Origin: Cryobacterium sp. PAMC25264
Lineage (GTDB): Bacteria > Actinomycetota > Actinomycetes > Actinomycetales > Microbacteriaceae
Assembly (NCBI RefSeq): GCF_019443325.1
Contig: NZ_CP080383.1
Span: 1,612,001-1,676,000, forward strand
DNA length: 64,000 nt
Reading direction: 5' to 3'
In this document: in pieces, positions 29,234 to 39,532 of the stretch
Position numbering within the stretch: the first letter of the stretch is position 1
How the letters are laid out: each line of letters starts with the position of its first letter
Notes under the pieces: generated by a model
The model's input: the letters and a program-made list of their open reading frames with translations, nothing else
Database searches by the model: none
What the model was told of the DNA's origin: nothing
Made by a program: the position numbers and the translations under genes

Positions 29234-31435
29234 TTACAGCAGCTCCGGGTCGTCGAATCGTACTCTGAGTGTAGGCGCAGGGCGGAAGGCCGCGCCCTTG
29301 GGCTTGCGGCGGCTGGCGGCATTGCGCACGATCGCGGCCTTGAGCGTGCGGGCGACCTCGTCGCCCAACGGGTAGCCGAAACGCACGATCGCGCGCACTG
29401 ACGGTGTCCCACCGGCCGCACGTGCGGGCCCGCTCGCGCTCGGGCCGGTGCTTCCGGGTTCGTGCGCCACCGGCCCGAGCACGTCCAGTCCGGGCAGGTC
29501 GTCGAGGGATTCGAGGGCTGCGGCCACCTCCGCGCTGGTCCCGGTGACGGAGGCCACCCGCACGGCGGGTGGGAAACGCAACTGCCGGCGGTCGGCCAGT
29601 TCCGCGGCAGCGTACGGGCCGGGCTGCCAGGTGTTCAGGGCTCGGGCGAGAGAACCGCCCACCCCGGCGAGCATGACCGAGGCGCCGGGGGCGGCCAGGG
29701 CGGCGGCGTTGGCCCACCAGCGCAAGCAGTCCTCCCCCACCCGCAGGGACTCGCGCGCGAGCATCCGTTCACCGTCGAGGATGAGGATCGCGCTGTAGCC
29801 GTTGCGGGGAATCGGTTCGGCGCCGCGGGTGGCGATCACCAGGGCCGGCTCCGGCCCGATCGTCTGCACGGTGTGCTCGCCGTCGGCGACGATGACCCGG
29901 GAGCCGGGGAAGGCCCGGCCGAGTTCTTCGGCGGTGCGGCCGGTGCCCACGGTGACCACCCGCAGCTGGGTTCCCTCGCAGTGTGAGCAATGCCAGCCGG
30001 CGGCCAGGTGGCCGCACCAGCGGCAGGCCGGGGTGGCGTTGGCGCTGGACTGCGCCAGCGGGCCCTGGCATTGGGTGCACCGGGCGGACTGCCCGCAGGA
30101 GCGGCAGGCCAGCATCGGGGCGTAGCCGGGGCTCGCGACCTGCACCAGTACCGGTCCGGTGCGCACGGCCTCCTTCGCGGCCAGCCAGGCGGCCGACGGG
30201 ATGCGCGCGGCCCTGGCCTGGGCGTCGGGCTCGGACTGGAAGGTGGTGGGGATCACCCGGGGATGGACGTCCTTGGCGGGGTGAACGGCACGCAACCAGC
30301 CGATCTCGATCAAACGCTCGGTCTCCACGCTGCGCGAATGCCCGAGGAAGACCAGGGCACAGTCGGCCGCCTCCCTGCGGATCAGGGCCGCGTCCCTCGC
30401 GTGCACGTACGGGCTGAGCTGTTCGCCGTAGAGCGGGTCGCCGTCGTCCCAGATCACGATCAGGCCGAGGTCGTGAGCGGGGGCGTATACCGCCGACCGG
30501 TTGCCCACGATGATGCGTGGAGTGCCCTCGAGCAGGCTGAGGAAGCCGCGGTAGCGGTCCGGGTTTGCCTGGCGGGCGTCGACCCGCACGACGTCCGCCG
30601 CGGGCGCCAGCATCGCCAGGGCGGCCTGCAGCTGGTCCTGGTCGCGGAAGTCCGGGGTCACGAGAATGCTGCTCTTGCCCTGCCGAAGAGCCGACACGGC
30701 CAGTTCGGCCATGGTGATGGCCCAGGTGCCCACGGTGGTGCCGGAGTCTGCGCTCTTCTTCACGCTTGTCTTCACGTCCGTCGCCGCGACTGTCACCACG
30801 TCCGTCGCCCCTGCGGCGGCGTCCGCCTCGGCGCCGGGCAGCCGCACCAGGCTGGGCACGGCGGCGATGGCCACCCGCAAGCGTGCGGCGACGATGGTGC
30901 CCAGCGTTCCGGGCGGGTATTCGGCGAAGCCGGGCTCGGCCAGCTCGGCGGTATCCGTCGTTCCGGGTGACCCGGCACCGGCTTCGCTCGCTCGCGCGGC
31001 CAGCCAGGCCTTCTCCACTCGCACGGCACGCGGCGGGACACCGAGCCGCACGATGTCGCTGGCGTTGCCTGCGGCGCGGTCGGCCAGCCGGCGTGCGAGT
31101 TGCCAGACCGGAATGCTGAGCACCGGAACCGCGGAAACGATCGATTCGACCGGGCTCAGTTTGCCGCTGTATCCCGCGTCAGCCGCCAGGCCGTCCAGGG
31201 TGGACGTCGAGGTGGCCGGCCCGGACGGGGACGTCCGCGGCTCGGCCTGCGGGTCGATCAGGTCGATGACGTACCCGTCGGCCACCCGGTTCGCCGAACG
31301 CAACGGAACCCGCACCCGAACGCCGGGTTGCGCGAGATGGGCGAGTTCGTCGGGGATCGCATAATCGAACAGGTGGTCGAGCTGCGGGAGGGGCGAATCG
31401 ATCAGCACCCGTGCGATGAGGCCGGTGCGAGTCAT
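29234..31435 (-). CDS. priA: primosomal protein N' (PriA), helicase motifs degenerate
   Basis: PriA recognises stalled forks and restarts replication. This 733-residue version keeps the N-terminal DNA-binding domain (ARVLIDSPLPQLDHLFDYAIP) and the paired zinc cysteines (CRSCGQSARCTQC and CRWCGHLAAGWHCSHC, about 455-495). The ATPase motifs are eroded: where Walker A is expected the sequence reads DSGTTVGTWAI, and the DEEH box reads WDDGDPLY. Actinobacterial PriA proteins are known to lack detectable helicase domains, so this is normal for the lineage. The protein is longer than average because of A/G/T-rich inserts near 90-110 and 200-225. GGGAGG precedes the ATG. Confidence 0.93.
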   Translation of the reverse strand: MTRTGLIARVLIDSPLPQLDHLFDYAIPDELAHLAQPGVRVRVPLRSANRVADGYVIDLIDPQAEPRTSPSGPATSTSTLDGLAADAGYSGKLSPVESIVSAVPVLSIPVWQLARRLADRAAGNASDIVRLGVPPRAVRVEKAWLAARASEAGAGSPGTTDTAELAEPGFAEYPPGTLGTIVAARLRVAIAAVPSLVRLPGAEADAAAGATDVVTVAATDVKTSVKKSADSGTTVGTWAITMAELAVSALRQGKSSILVTPDFRDQDQLQAALAMLAPAADVVRVDARQANPDRYRGFLSLLEGTPRIIVGNRSAVYAPAHDLGLIVIWDDGDPLYGEQLSPYVHARDAALIRREAADCALVFLGHSRSVETERLIEIGWLRAVHPAKDVHPRVIPTTFQSEPDAQARAARIPSAAWLAAKEAVRTGPVLVQVASPGYAPMLACRSCGQSARCTQCQGPLAQSSANATPACRWCGHLAAGWHCSHCEGTQLRVVTVGTGRTAEELGRAFPGSRVIVADGEHTVQTIGPEPALVIATRGAEPIPRNGYSAILILDGERMLARESLRVGEDCLRWWANAAALAAPGASVMLAGVGGSLARALNTWQPGPYAAAELADRRQLRFPPAVRVASVTGTSAEVAAALESLDDLPGLDVLGPVAHEPGSTGPSASGPARAAGGTPSVRAIVRFGYPLGDEVARTLKAAIVRNAASRRKPKGAAFRPAPTLRVRFDDPELL

Positions 31436-31481
31436 CTGCGGCCTCCCGTGTTCGGTTCTCGGCTAGTGCGTCCCCTGCGGT

Positions 31482-32675
31482 TCAGAGTCCGGCTGCGCTT
31501 CTCAGGTCATCGACTCTGTCGAGCCGCTCCCAGGTGAAGTCGGGCAGTTCACGCCCGAAGTGGCCGTAGGCCGCCGTCTGGGCGTAGATCGGGCGGAGCA
31601 GGTCGAGATCGTGGATGATGGCGGCCGGGCGGAGGTCGAAGACCTCGCGGATGGCCGCGGTGATCTCCTTGTCCGGCAGGGCGCCGGTGCCGAACGACTC
31701 CACGTACAGGCCGACGGGGGACGCCGTGCCGATGGCGTAGGCCACCTGGATCTCGAGGCGTTCGGCCAGGCCGGCCGCCACGGCGTTCTTGGCCACCCAG
31801 CGCATTGCGTAGGCGGCTGAGCGGTCGACCTTGGACGGGTCCTTGCCGCTGAAGGCGCCGCCGCCGTGCCGGCTGGATCCGCCGTACGTGTCGATGATGA
31901 TCTTGCGACCGGTGAGGCCGGCATCGCCCTGCGGGCCGCCGATCTCGAACCGACCGGTGGGGTTCACCAAGGTGCGCAGGCTCCCTGCGTCCAGGTCGAC
32001 GCGCTCGAGGACCGGCTTGATGACGAGCTCGGCGATGTCGGCGCGCAGTTTCTCGGTGGTCACGGCCGGTGAGTGCTGGGTGGAGAGAACGACGGTTTCG
32101 ACAGTGCGGGGAACGATGCCGTCGTAGCCGATGGTCACCTGGGTCTTGCCGTCCGGGCGCAGGTAGTCCAGTTCGCCGGACTTCCGCACCTCGGCGAGGC
32201 GCTCCGCCATGCGGTGGGCGATCCAGATCGGGATCGGCATGAGCTCAGGGGTCTCGCGAGTGGCGTACCCGAACATGATGCCCTGGTCACCGGCGCCCTG
32301 GCGGTCGTAGTCGTCGAGGCTGTCCTGCTCGCGGCTCTCGTAGGCGTCGTCGACGCCCTGGGCGATATCCGGGGACTGTCCGCCGATGGAGATCTCCACT
32401 CCGCAGGAGCGGCCGTCGAACCAGACGTCGGACGAGTCGTATCCGATGTCGGTGATGCACTTGCGCACGATCGACGGGATCTCGACGTATCCGGCCGTGG
32501 TGACCTCACCGGCGACGTGTACGAGGCCCGTGGTGACGAGGGTCTCGACGGCGACCCGGCTCTGCGGGTCCTCCGTGAGCAGGGCGTCGAGGATGCTGTC
32601 GGAGATCTGGTCGCAGATCTTGTCCGGGTGGCCTTCGGTGACCGACTCCGAGGTGAAGAGGCGAAGATCGCTCAT
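31482..32675 (-). CDS. metK: S-adenosylmethionine synthetase
   Basis: MetK forms S-adenosylmethionine from ATP and methionine. The 397-residue protein has [20 protein letters not shown] at the N-terminus, [12 protein letters not shown], and [19 protein letters not shown]. The ATG at 32675 was chosen over one five codons upstream because the family begins [12 protein letters not shown]. No SAM riboswitch was recognised in the 75-base gap before it. It follows coaBC on the same strand. Confidence 0.98.
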   Translation of the reverse strand: MSDLRLFTSESVTEGHPDKICDQISDSILDALLTEDPQSRVAVETLVTTGLVHVAGEVTTAGYVEIPSIVRKCITDIGYDSSDVWFDGRSCGVEISIGGQSPDIAQGVDDAYESREQDSLDDYDRQGAGDQGIMFGYATRETPELMPIPIWIAHRMAERLAEVRKSGELDYLRPDGKTQVTIGYDGIVPRTVETVVLSTQHSPAVTTEKLRADIAELVIKPVLERVDLDAGSLRTLVNPTGRFEIGGPQGDAGLTGRKIIIDTYGGSSRHGGGAFSGKDPSKVDRSAAYAMRWVAKNAVAAGLAERLEIQVAYAIGTASPVGLYVESFGTGALPDKEITAAIREVFDLRPAAIIHDLDLLRPIYAQTAAYGHFGRELPDFTWERLDRVDDLRSAAGL

Positions 32676-32750
32676 CGGGGTGATTCTCAATTCTGTGAGT
32701 AAAGGTGCTGCGGTTCTAAGAAAACAGGCTGTGACCTGCGGGTCCCCGGC

Positions 32751-34001
32751 TCAGACGCCGTGGGCCTGCAGGATGCTGTCGAGGATACGGTGGGCCACCG
32801 ACAACTTCGTCCCGGAGGCCTCCATCACTATATCTCCGGCGCCGTTGAGCACCTCGATAGCGTTACCCTCTGTGGCGAAACCCTCGGTCCAGCCGACCCG
32901 GTTGAGCACGAGCAGATCCGCGCCCTTCCGTTGGATCTTGCTGCGACCGAGCTCCCGGCGCAGCGCGTCGTCGGGTTCGGTCTCGGCGGCGAATCCCACG
33001 ATGACCTGGCCCGGACGCCGATCGACGACGAGGCCGGCGAGCACATCGGGGTTGCGCACGAGGTCCAGCGACAGCCGCTCCCCCGTGCTGTCCTTCTTGA
33101 TCTTGTCCGCCCGCACCTCGGCCGGACGGTAGTCGGCCACGGCGGCGGCCATCACGATCAGGTCGGCGGAGGCGGCGGCATCCTGCATCGCCCGCTGCAG
33201 GTCGAGGGTGCTGCTGACGGTGCGCACCCGGATGCCCTCCGGCACGGCGACCTCGAGGTGGGCGGCGACCAGCGTGACGGTGGCACCGCGCGACAGGGCG
33301 GCCTGCGCCAGGGCGATGCCCTGGCGGCCGCTGGAGCGGTTGCCGAGGAAGCGCACCGGGTCGAGCGGTTCGCGAGTGCCGCCGGCGCTGATCAGCACGC
33401 GGCGGCCGGCGAGGTCCTGCACCGGGAGTTCGACGTCCGACCCTGTGGACCGGGACGACGTCCGGGCCTCGAGCGCGGCGAGGGCTGCGGCCACGATGGT
33501 CTCGGGTTCCTCCATCCGGCCAGGGCCGGAATCGGAGCCGGTGAGCCGGCCGGTGCCCGGTCCGACGATGGTGACGCCGCGTTCCCGCAGGGTGTCCACG
33601 TTGGCTACGGTGGCGGGGTTGTTCCACATCTCGGTGTGCATGGCCGGCGCGATCACGAGCGGGGCGGTGCTGGCCAGGATGGTATTGCCGAGCAGGTCGT
33701 CGGCCAGGCCGAGGGCGATCTTGGCGATGCTGTGGGCCGTGGCGGGCGCGATCACGATGAGGTCGGCCGACTGTCCGATGGCCACGTGGCGCACCTCGGC
33801 GACCCCCTCGTAGAGGTCGGTGTGCACGGTGTTGCGAGAGATGGCCTCGAGGGTCGGCTTGCCGACGAAGCGCAGCGCCGCCTCGGTCGCGACGACGTGA
33901 ACGTCGTCCCCGAGCAGCACAAAAGCGCGCACGACGTTGACGGCCTTATAGGCAGCGATGCCGCCGGTTATCCCGACGACGATCGTGCGACCAGTCGACA
34001 T
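32751..34001 (-). CDS. coaBC: bifunctional phosphopantothenoylcysteine decarboxylase/synthetase
   Basis: CoaBC adds cysteine to 4'-phosphopantothenate and decarboxylates the product, two central steps of CoA synthesis. The N-terminal flavoprotein (CoaC, about 1-185) shows VGITGGIAAYKA, the FMN-site histidine in EVRHVAIGQSADLIVIAPAT, and the PAMHTEMWNNPA substrate motif. The CoaB part (from about 195) has LISAGGTREPLDPVRFLGNRSSG and later FAAETEPD and the KGADLLVLN loop. Length 416 is usual. The start is ATG at 34001, 29 bases after rpoZ, with only CAGG adjacent. CoaE, the pathway's last enzyme, is at the left end of the window. Confidence 0.97.
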   Translation of the reverse strand: MSTGRTIVVGITGGIAAYKAVNVVRAFVLLGDDVHVVATEAALRFVGKPTLEAISRNTVHTDLYEGVAEVRHVAIGQSADLIVIAPATAHSIAKIALGLADDLLGNTILASTAPLVIAPAMHTEMWNNPATVANVDTLRERGVTIVGPGTGRLTGSDSGPGRMEEPETIVAAALAALEARTSSRSTGSDVELPVQDLAGRRVLISAGGTREPLDPVRFLGNRSSGRQGIALAQAALSRGATVTLVAAHLEVAVPEGIRVRTVSSTLDLQRAMQDAAASADLIVMAAAVADYRPAEVRADKIKKDSTGERLSLDLVRNPDVLAGLVVDRRPGQVIVGFAAETEPDDALRRELGRSKIQRKGADLLVLNRVGWTEGFATEGNAIEVLNGAGDIVMEASGTKLSVAHRILDSILQAHGV

Positions 34002-34023
34002 CCTGCGCGCTTACGAAAGGCTG

Positions 34024-34040
34024 CGTCGAGTTACTCGACG
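34024..34040 (-). repeat. inverted repeat across the rpoZ stop codon
   Basis: cgtcgag-tta-ctcgacg is a perfect 7-bp stem whose three-base loop is the rpoZ stop codon (TAA on the minus strand). It might slow decay or reduce read-through into coaBC; it could also be chance. Confidence 0.5.
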
Positions 34041-34288
34041 ATGGGCTTCGAGGTGAGCTTGTCCTCGTTGATTTCGCGCAGTGCCACGGACAGCGGCTTG
34101 TCGTCGACGGTGGAGTCCACGAGCGGTCCGACGTTGTCGAACAGGCTGCCTTCGTGCAGGTCCGCGTAGTAGTCGTTGATCTGGCGGGCGCGCTTGGACG
34201 CGAAGATCACCAGGGCGTACTTGGAATCGACCTTGGTCAGCAGGTCGTCGATGGGCGGGTCAATGATGCCAGTGGGCTTGTTGGGCAC
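34031..34288 (-). CDS. rpoZ: RNA polymerase omega subunit
   Basis: Omega helps assemble RNA polymerase by binding the beta-prime subunit. The 85-residue product begins GTG at 34288 ([17 protein letters not shown]), chosen because GAAGGAG lies at good distance upstream; ATG codons up to 34315 would place the ribosome site inside the gene. The conserved core [20 protein letters not shown] lies at about 20-40, and [15 protein letters not shown] ends the protein. The order gmk-rpoZ-coaBC-metK is standard for Actinobacteria. The 138 bases before it, back to gmk, show nothing recognisable. Confidence 0.95.
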   Translation of the reverse strand: MPNKPTGIIDPPIDDLLTKVDSKYALVIFASKRARQINDYYADLHEGSLFDNVGPLVDSTVDDKPLSVALREINEDKLTSKPIVE

Positions 34289-34426
34289 GCTGTCACACTC
34301 CTTCATGCAGTTCAAGCAAAATGTACGGGCTGCGCGGTGTCACGCTGGATGTTCCGTGGCCGGAAATCCCTGCGTTCGCCACGATGATGCGCCGAGTCGA
34401 CGCGGGAAATTCACGTGCAGCGGGCG

Positions 34427-35347
34427 CTACGACGGCGTCGCTGACGTGCGAATCTTCATCAAGTCTACGACTTCTTCGGCCGCTTCGGCCACGTCGGTGT
34501 TCACGACACGATAATCGAACTCGCCCTGAGCGGCCAATTCGAGCTTTGCGGTCTCGAGACGGCGGCTCTGTTCGGCGGAATCCTCCGTGCCCCGGCCGAT
34601 CAGGCGGCGCACGAGTTCGTCCCAGCTGGGCGGCAGCAGGAAGACCAGTCGGGCCTCCGGCATGGCCCGGCGCACGGCACGGGCGCCCTGGATGTCGATC
34701 TCCAGCAGCACGCTGTTGCCGTCCTTGATGGCCGCTTCGACGGGGCCGCGGGGCGTTCCGTACCGGTAGGCGTTGTGCACTGTGGCGTACTCGAGCAGCT
34801 CTTCGTCGGCGATCATGCGGTCGAATTCGGTATCCGACACGAAGAAGTAGCTCACGCCCTCCACCTCGCCGGCGCGCGGGGCGCGGGTGGTGGCCGACAC
34901 CGACAGGTGCACCTCTGGGTGGTGTTCGCGGATGTAGGCAGCCACTGTTCCCTTGCCGACGGCGGTGGGCCCGGCCAGGACGATCAGGCGGGAGTCCGGG
35001 GCGCCGCGGCGGGTGGTGGGCCGGGCTGCGAGGAAGTCACGAAGCCGGTCGCGCTGGTGCTTGCCGAGGCCGCCCAAGCGCTTGGACGGGGAGATCTCGA
35101 GCCGCGTCATGATGCGCTGCATCTTGGTCACCCCGATGGCGGGGATGCTCACGAGCAGCTCGGTGACGCGCAGCCGACCCTCGACACCGTTGGGTTCCTT
35201 GACGGCAGCGGCGAGGACGTCGAGCGCGGTGCGCTCACCGGCTGCAACCTGGGCCTTCACGAAAGCGCGGGCTCGTCGGGCGGCGACGGCGGCGCGGGAA
35301 GCCGCGACGCGGTCGACGTCGGGTGGGGTAGGGCGATTGTCAGCCAC
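34427..35347 (-). CDS. gmk: mIHF-guanylate kinase fusion protein
   Basis: A 306-residue protein with two parts. Residues about 1-108 match the actinobacterial integration host factor mIHF, including [36 protein letters not shown] and [11 protein letters not shown]. Residues about 120-306 are a complete guanylate kinase (GMP + ATP to GDP + ADP) with P-loop GPTAVGKGT, the GMP-site [21 protein letters not shown], and [13 protein letters not shown]. In mycobacteria mIHF and gmk are separate neighbouring genes; here they are one continuous frame. GTG at 35347 overlaps pyrF by eight bases. The DNA-binding part may bring a nucleoid role to the kinase; that is inference. The kinase domain alone would be normal in size. 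Confidence 0.93.
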   Translation of the reverse strand: MADNRPTPPDVDRVAASRAAVAARRARAFVKAQVAAGERTALDVLAAAVKEPNGVEGRLRVTELLVSIPAIGVTKMQRIMTRLEISPSKRLGGLGKHQRDRLRDFLAARPTTRRGAPDSRLIVLAGPTAVGKGTVAAYIREHHPEVHLSVSATTRAPRAGEVEGVSYFFVSDTEFDRMIADEELLEYATVHNAYRYGTPRGPVEAAIKDGNSVLLEIDIQGARAVRRAMPEARLVFLLPPSWDELVRRLIGRGTEDSAEQSRRLETAKLELAAQGEFDYRVVNTDVAEAAEEVVDLMKIRTSATPS

Positions 35348-36248
35348 GGGTCGCTCCAGCTTCGGTTACTCGGCGTGTTATCTCGTCGGCAACATGGTGT
35401 GGACCTGCCGATAACACGCTGCGCGATTCACTCACGATAACGCCTTGAGCGTATCCGCCAAACAAACTCGCCACATCGGCGGAATTCGCACCCTGATGGC
35501 CGAAGCCCGGGGCGAGCACCGGAGTGGTGACGGCGGTGGACGGGGCGTGGATGTCGATGCCGAAATCGGCCAGGGCGACGGTGGCGCCGAACACCACTCC
35601 GACCGAACCCATGCCTGCTGGGCCCGTCGCGGCCGAGTTGATGTCCTGCACCTGGTCCAGCACGGAGGCGGCCACGGTGCGGCCGGCCTGCGCTCCCCCG
35701 GCGAGCACCGCCTGCTGCAGGGCGGCGGCCTCCGGGTTTGAGGTCGCCGCGAGCAGGAACAGTCCTTTGTTCGCATCCGCGGCCAGGGCGATGGTGCTCG
35801 CGAGCGACCCCACGCCCATGTACGGGCTGAGGGTGATCGCGTCGGCCTCGAGCGGTGACCCCGGGCTGAGCCAAGCCTGGCCGTAGGCCTCAACACTGGT
35901 GCCCAGATCGCCCCGTTTGACGTCGGCGATGACCAGCAGCCCCGCGGCGCGTGCGTCGCCGAGCACTCGTTCGAGGGCGAGGTAGCCGGCGGAGCCGAAC
36001 CGCTCGTAGAACGCCACCTGTGGCTTGACAATGCCCACCAGGCCGGCGGATGCCTCAACGACCAGCCGGCCGAAGCGCTCGGCTCCGGCGGCGGTGTCGG
36101 GCAGGCCCCACTCGGTGAGCAACCAGGAGTGCGGGTCGATCCCGACGCAGAGCCTGCCGAACCGGCCGAACGCCCCGTTCAGACGTTCTCCGAAGGAACC
36201 GGCGGATACGGCCGGTTCGGTCTGGCTCACGGCGTCGGCTGGGGTCAC
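35340..36248 (-). CDS. pyrF: orotidine 5'-phosphate decarboxylase
   Basis: PyrF makes UMP from OMP, the last step of de novo pyrimidine synthesis. The 302-residue protein belongs to the second subfamily (PyrF type 2), recognised by [31 protein letters not shown] and the catalytic [17 protein letters not shown], with an APGFGHQGA segment near the C-terminus. Its ATG overlaps the carB stop by four bases, and it overlaps the following mIHF-gmk gene by eight, so it is embedded in the pyr operon. Confidence 0.97.
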   Translation of the reverse strand: MTPADAVSQTEPAVSAGSFGERLNGAFGRFGRLCVGIDPHSWLLTEWGLPDTAAGAERFGRLVVEASAGLVGIVKPQVAFYERFGSAGYLALERVLGDARAAGLLVIADVKRGDLGTSVEAYGQAWLSPGSPLEADAITLSPYMGVGSLASTIALAADANKGLFLLAATSNPEAAALQQAVLAGGAQAGRTVAASVLDQVQDINSAATGPAGMGSVGVVFGATVALADFGIDIHAPSTAVTTPVLAPGFGHQGANSADVASLFGGYAQGVIVSESRSVLSAGPHHVADEITRRVTEAGATRG

Positions 36249-39200
36249 AGGGCAGCCATCCGTTTCGTGTGGTACTCCTGCAGGCTGGTGACGTCGAACC
36301 CCGTGCGGATGGAATCGATCGAGGCCACAGCGGCACTCAGCTCGGCGATCGTGGTGAACAGGGGCAGGTCGCCGGCCACGGCGGCCGCCCGGATCTCGTA
36401 GCCGTCGGCGCGTGCGGTGCGACCGTTGGGTGTGTTGATCACGATCTGCACCTCCTCGCGCCGGATCAGGTCGACAACGGTGTCCACGGACTCATCGGCC
36501 TTTTCGCTGAACTTTGCCACCACTGTGGCCCCGATTCCGTTTCGCTGCAAAACTTCGGCGGTTCCCTCGGTGGCCATGATCGTATAGCCGAGCTGCGACA
36601 GGCGCAGCATCGGCAGGATCACGGCGCGCTTGTCGCGGTCGGAGACCGAGACGAAGACGGTGCCGGTGAGCGGGATTCCGCCGTACGCGGCCAGCTGGCT
36701 CTTGGCGAAGGCCCGCGGGAAGTCGCGGTCGATACCCATGACCTCGCCCGTCGAACGCATCTCCGGGCCGAGCACGGAATCCACGATCAGACCCTCGCGG
36801 GTACGGAACCTGTTGAACGGGAGCACGGCCTCCTTGACGGCGACGGGCGAGTCCATCGGCACCCGCGAGCCGTCGATCAGCGGCAGCTGACCGCTGGCCT
36901 TGAGCTCGGCGATGGTGGTGCCCACCATGATGAGCGACGCGGCCTTGGCCAGGGTGATGCCGAGGGCCTTGGCGACGAAGGGCACCGTACGCGAAGCACG
37001 CGGGTTGGCCTCGAGCACGTAGAGCACACCGGCGCCGATGGCGAACTGCACGTTGAGCAGGCCGCGCACCCCGATGCCCTGGGCGATGGCCAGGGTCGCG
37101 TCGCGGACCCGGTCGATCTCGGCGCGGCCGAGGGTGACGGGCGGCAGGGTGCAGCTGGAGTCACCGGAGTGCACGCCGGCCTCTTCGATGTGCTCCATCA
37201 CGCCGCCGATGTAGAGCTCGTGACCGTCGTAGATGGCGTCCACATCGATCTCGATGGCGTCGTCGAGGAAGCGGTCCACCAGCAGCGGGTGCGACGGGCC
37301 GATGATGCCCTGGCCCTGCATGCGGGTGAAGTAATCGGCCAGGCTGGCGCTGTCGTAGATGATCTCCATGCCGCGGCCGCCGAGCACGTAGCTGGGGCGC
37401 ACGAGCACCGGGTAGCCGATCTCCTCGGCCACCACGACGGCGCCCGAGTAGTCGGTGGCGGTGCCGTTGCGGGGAGCGAGCAGGCCCGCGTCGGCGAGGA
37501 TGCCGCTGAACAGGCCGCGCTCCTCCGCCAGGTCGATCGCGGTGGGCGAGGTGCCCAGGATCGGGATGCCCTCGGCCTCGAGGCCCTTGGCCAAGCCCAG
37601 CGCGGTCTGACCGCCGAGCTGCACGACGACGCCCACGAGTTCGCCGCTCTGGCTCTCGGCGTGGATGATCTCCAGCACGTCCTCCAGGGTGAGCGGCTCG
37701 AAGTAGAGCCGGTCGCTGGTGTCGTAGTCGGTCGAGACCGTCTCCGGGTTGCAGTTGATCATGATGGTCTCGTAGCCGGCCTCGGAGAGGGCGAAGGACG
37801 CGTGCACGCAGGAGTAGTCGAATTCGACACCCTGGCCGATGCGGTTCGGTCCGGATCCGAGGATGACCACCTTGCGGCGGTCGCTCGGGATCACCTCGGT
37901 CTCCTGGTCGTAGCTCGAGTAGTGGTACGGGGTGAGGGCGGGGAATTCGCCCGCGCAGGTGTCGACGGTCTTGAAGACCGGGCGCACCCCGAGGATGTGC
38001 CGGACCTTGCGCACATCCGCTTCGCCGAAGCCGCGGAGTTCGCCGATCTGGGCGTCGGAGAAACCGTGGTCCTTGGCTGTGCGCAGGATCTCGGTGTCGA
38101 GGGTGTCCGAGCCGGCGACGGCGTCGGCGATCTCGTTGATGAGCACGATCTGGTCGAGGAACCACGGGTCGATCTTGGTGGCCTCGAAGAGCTGCTCGAT
38201 GGTGGCGCCCTTGCGGAGCGCCTGCTGCACGGTGACGATGCGCCCGTCGGTGGGGACCTCGGCGATCTCGAGGAGCTCCTCGACCGAGCGGTTCTCCACG
38301 CCCCAGTGGAAGGAGGAGCCGCGCTTCTCGAGCGAGCGGAGGGCCTTCTGCAGGGCGGAGGCGTAGTTGCGGCCGATGGCCATGGCCTCGCCGACCGACT
38401 TCATAGTGGTGGTCAGGCGCGGGTCGGCCTTGGGGAACTTCTCGAACGCGAACCGGGGCACCTTGACGACCACGTAGTCGAGCGTGGGCTCGAAACTGGC
38501 CGGGGTCACGCCGGTGATGTCGTTGGGGATCTCGTCGAGGCGGTAGCCGAGGGCGAGCTTCGCGGCGATCTTGGCGATCGGGAAGCCGGTGGCCTTGCTG
38601 GCCAGAGCCGACGAGCGGGAGACGCGCGGGTTCATCTCGATCACGATGATGCGGCCGTTGGCCGGGTCGATGGCGAACTGGATGTTGCAGCCACCGGTGT
38701 CGACGCCGACGGCGCGGATGATGTCGATGCCGATGTCGCGCAGCTTCTGGTACTCACGGTCGGTGAGCGTGAGGGCCGGGGCGACGGTGATCGAGTCGCC
38801 GGTGTGCACGCCGACGGGGTCGACGTTCTCGATCGAGCAGACGACCACCGTGTTGTCGGCGGTGTCGCGCATCATCTCGAGCTCGTATTCCTTCCAGCCC
38901 AGGATCGACTCCTCAAGGAGCACCTCGGTGGTCGGGCTCTGGTGCAGGCCATCGCCGACGATGCGGCGCAGCTCCTCCTCGGTGTACGCGAAGCCGGAGC
39001 CGAGACCGCCCATGGTGAAGGACGGGCGCACCACAAGCGGGTAGCCGAGGTCTGCGGCGAAGCCGACGGCTTCCTCCACGGTGTGGGCGATGTAGGACTT
39101 GGCCACGTCGGCGCCGGCATCCAGCACCAGTTGCTTGAAGATCTGGCGGTCCTCGCCCTTGTTGATGGCTTCGAAGCTGGCGCCGATGAGTTCGACGTTG

Positions 39201-39532
39201 TACTTCTCCAGGATGCCGCGCTCGTGCAGGGCGATGGCCGCGTTGAGGGCCGTCTGGCCGCCCAGGGTCGGCAGGATCGCATCCGGTCGTTCCTTGGCGA
39301 TGATGGTCTCGAGGATCTCCGGGGTGATCGGCTCGATGTACGTCGCGTCGGCGAAGTCGGGGTCGGTCATGATGGTGGCCGGGTTGGAGTTGACCAGGAT
39401 GACCCGGACCCCTTCCTCGCGCAGGACCCGGCAGGCCTGGGTGCCCGAGTAGTCGAACTCACAGGCCTGGCCGATGACGATCGGGCCGGATCCGATGACG
39501 AGGACGCTGTTGATATCGTCGCGCTTGGGCAT
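36245..39532 (-). CDS. carB: carbamoyl phosphate synthase large subunit
   Basis: CarB builds carbamoyl phosphate from bicarbonate, ATP and ammonia from CarA, feeding pyrimidines and arginine. The 1095-residue protein has the duplicated ATP-grasp halves: [25 protein letters not shown] opens the first, and [22 protein letters not shown] the second (about 560). The last 140 residues form the MGS-like allosteric domain. The frame is open upstream into carA, but [10 protein letters not shown] is the family start, and the TAATG junction (carA stop, carB ATG) couples them. The opposite strand has a long chance open frame, a result of codon bias. Confidence 0.98.
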   Translation of the reverse strand: MPKRDDINSVLVIGSGPIVIGQACEFDYSGTQACRVLREEGVRVILVNSNPATIMTDPDFADATYIEPITPEILETIIAKERPDAILPTLGGQTALNAAIALHERGILEKYNVELIGASFEAINKGEDRQIFKQLVLDAGADVAKSYIAHTVEEAVGFAADLGYPLVVRPSFTMGGLGSGFAYTEEELRRIVGDGLHQSPTTEVLLEESILGWKEYELEMMRDTADNTVVVCSIENVDPVGVHTGDSITVAPALTLTDREYQKLRDIGIDIIRAVGVDTGGCNIQFAIDPANGRIIVIEMNPRVSRSSALASKATGFPIAKIAAKLALGYRLDEIPNDITGVTPASFEPTLDYVVVKVPRFAFEKFPKADPRLTTTMKSVGEAMAIGRNYASALQKALRSLEKRGSSFHWGVENRSVEELLEIAEVPTDGRIVTVQQALRKGATIEQLFEATKIDPWFLDQIVLINEIADAVAGSDTLDTEILRTAKDHGFSDAQIGELRGFGEADVRKVRHILGVRPVFKTVDTCAGEFPALTPYHYSSYDQETEVIPSDRRKVVILGSGPNRIGQGVEFDYSCVHASFALSEAGYETIMINCNPETVSTDYDTSDRLYFEPLTLEDVLEIIHAESQSGELVGVVVQLGGQTALGLAKGLEAEGIPILGTSPTAIDLAEERGLFSGILADAGLLAPRNGTATDYSGAVVVAEEIGYPVLVRPSYVLGGRGMEIIYDSASLADYFTRMQGQGIIGPSHPLLVDRFLDDAIEIDVDAIYDGHELYIGGVMEHIEEAGVHSGDSSCTLPPVTLGRAEIDRVRDATLAIAQGIGVRGLLNVQFAIGAGVLYVLEANPRASRTVPFVAKALGITLAKAASLIMVGTTIAELKASGQLPLIDGSRVPMDSPVAVKEAVLPFNRFRTREGLIVDSVLGPEMRSTGEVMGIDRDFPRAFAKSQLAAYGGIPLTGTVFVSVSDRDKRAVILPMLRLSQLGYTIMATEGTAEVLQRNGIGATVVAKFSEKADESVDTVVDLIRREEVQIVINTPNGRTARADGYEIRAAAVAGDLPLFTTIAELSAAVASIDSIRTGFDVTSLQEYHTKRMAAL

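Noticed and set aside
32676..32750. Possible SAM riboswitch before metK
   Set aside because: The gap after coaBC is only 75 bases and shows no multi-stem fold or conserved core of any SAM riboswitch class.
34427..35347. mIHF-gmk fusion as another artefact of a missing base
   Set aside because: Both halves are in one frame with a natural linker and no loss of conserved residues. An artefact would more likely break than join them, though a missing stop cannot be fully excluded.
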